From positions 1 to 60,227 of the forward strand of contig CAYWXH010000005.1 in NCBI GenBank assembly GCA_964462295.1: a DNA stretch of 60,227 bases, given 5' to 3'. Both the position numbers and the translations under genes were made by a program. Origin of the DNA: JALVIU01 sp964462295. GTDB lineage: Bacteria; Atribacterota; JALVIU01. This document shows positions 60,177 through 60,227 of this stretch, piece by piece (the stretch's first letter is position 1; each line of letters opens with the position of its first letter). The notes beneath the pieces are model-generated. The model had not been told where the DNA came from, made no database searches, and saw nothing but the letters and a program-made list of their open reading frames with translations.

Positions 60177-60227
60177 TTACTCAATAATCTCAGTTATAAC
60201 TCCTGCACCTACAGTCCTACCACCTTC
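60177..60227 (-). CDS. tuf: Elongation factor Tu, C-terminal fragment
   Basis: The last 16 codons and TAA stop are visible, encoding EGGRTVGAGVITEIIE, which is the typical EF-Tu C-terminus (R-T-V-G-A-G-V). The rest of the gene lies beyond the window edge; this is truncation by the window, not a pseudogene. tuf-rpmG-tRNA-Trp-secE-nusG order supports it. Confidence 0.92.
   Translation of the reverse strand, partial: EGGRTVGAGVITEIIE

Overview
The window is an AT-rich, gene-dense bacterial chromosome segment. Almost every gene lies on the minus strand, in long, tightly packed operons with many 1-30 bp overlaps. The only plus-strand genes are a PfkB sugar kinase, a tRNA-Ser(GCU) and a Mut7-C protein. 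Gene content and order point to a deep-branching, probably thermophilic, anaerobic bacterium: SpoVS with Rny and RecA, a family 57 glycoside hydrolase, a DNA polymerase I without proofreading residues, an EndoQ-like nuclease, and Lys/Glu/Ile-rich proteins. A Dictyoglomus-like organism fits best. That assignment is inference from composition, gene content and recall of the group; no search was run.

Layout by coordinate (transcription mostly runs right to left). 1-150: degenerate ~30-bp repeats. 152-12660: miaA, miaB, spoVS, rny, recA, thpR, a pgsA-pncC fusion, rimO, a DUF4416 gene, rodZ-like, ftsK and uppP, which resembles the Firmicutes ftsK-ymfM-pgsA-cinA-recA-rny-spoVS-miaB neighbourhood. 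12662-21209: the pnp-rpsO-ribF-truB-rbfA-DUF503-infB-ylxR-nusA-rimP translation/transcription operon. 21386-24498: a MalK/MsmK-type ATPase with an operator-like upstream region, HU, a divergent PfkB kinase, and tRNA-Ser. 24512-33783: a Mut7-C protein convergent with and overlapping pgk, then GH57, a HAD phosphatase, a phosphodiesterase, a PP-loop enzyme, rarA, and an S1 protein with seven repeats. 33808-42608: 5-formyl-THF cyclo-ligase directly downstream of a 6S RNA gene, an unknown protein, a YprB-like exonuclease, an Asp23 protein, agmatinase, EndoQ-like, Nudix, an M20 peptidase and polA. 42615-49092: epmA-like, aspS, asnS, hisS and metK. 49085-54643: lon, clpX, clpP and tig. 54668-56750: an orphan sigma-region-4-like protein and a GAF-GGDEF protein. 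56821-60227: rplL, rplJ, rplA, rplK, nusG, secE, tRNA-Trp, rpmG and the 3' end of tuf.

The genes are mainly core information processing: ribosome assembly, tRNA modification and charging, RNA decay, proteostasis and chromosome handling. No CRISPR array, insertion sequence, prophage or toxin-antitoxin island was seen. I found no large novel system. The points that deserve attention are: two genes whose conserved N-termini lie upstream of any canonical start codon (miaB and rarA, the latter in frame with rpsA across one UAA); a PgsA-PncC fusion; a RibF with an eroded kinase domain; a 6S RNA in synteny with the folate cyclo-ligase gene; a tRNA-Ser followed 13 nt later by a start codon without a Shine-Dalgarno; an orphan sigma-4-like protein beside a diguanylate cyclase; and a tandem palindromic operator candidate upstream of the ABC ATPase.

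Promoters that can be recognised share a sigma70-type architecture, TTGNNN with a 17-bp spacer and an A/T-rich -10 hexamer. Intrinsic terminators are clear after spoVS, HU and rplL and in the L10 leader.
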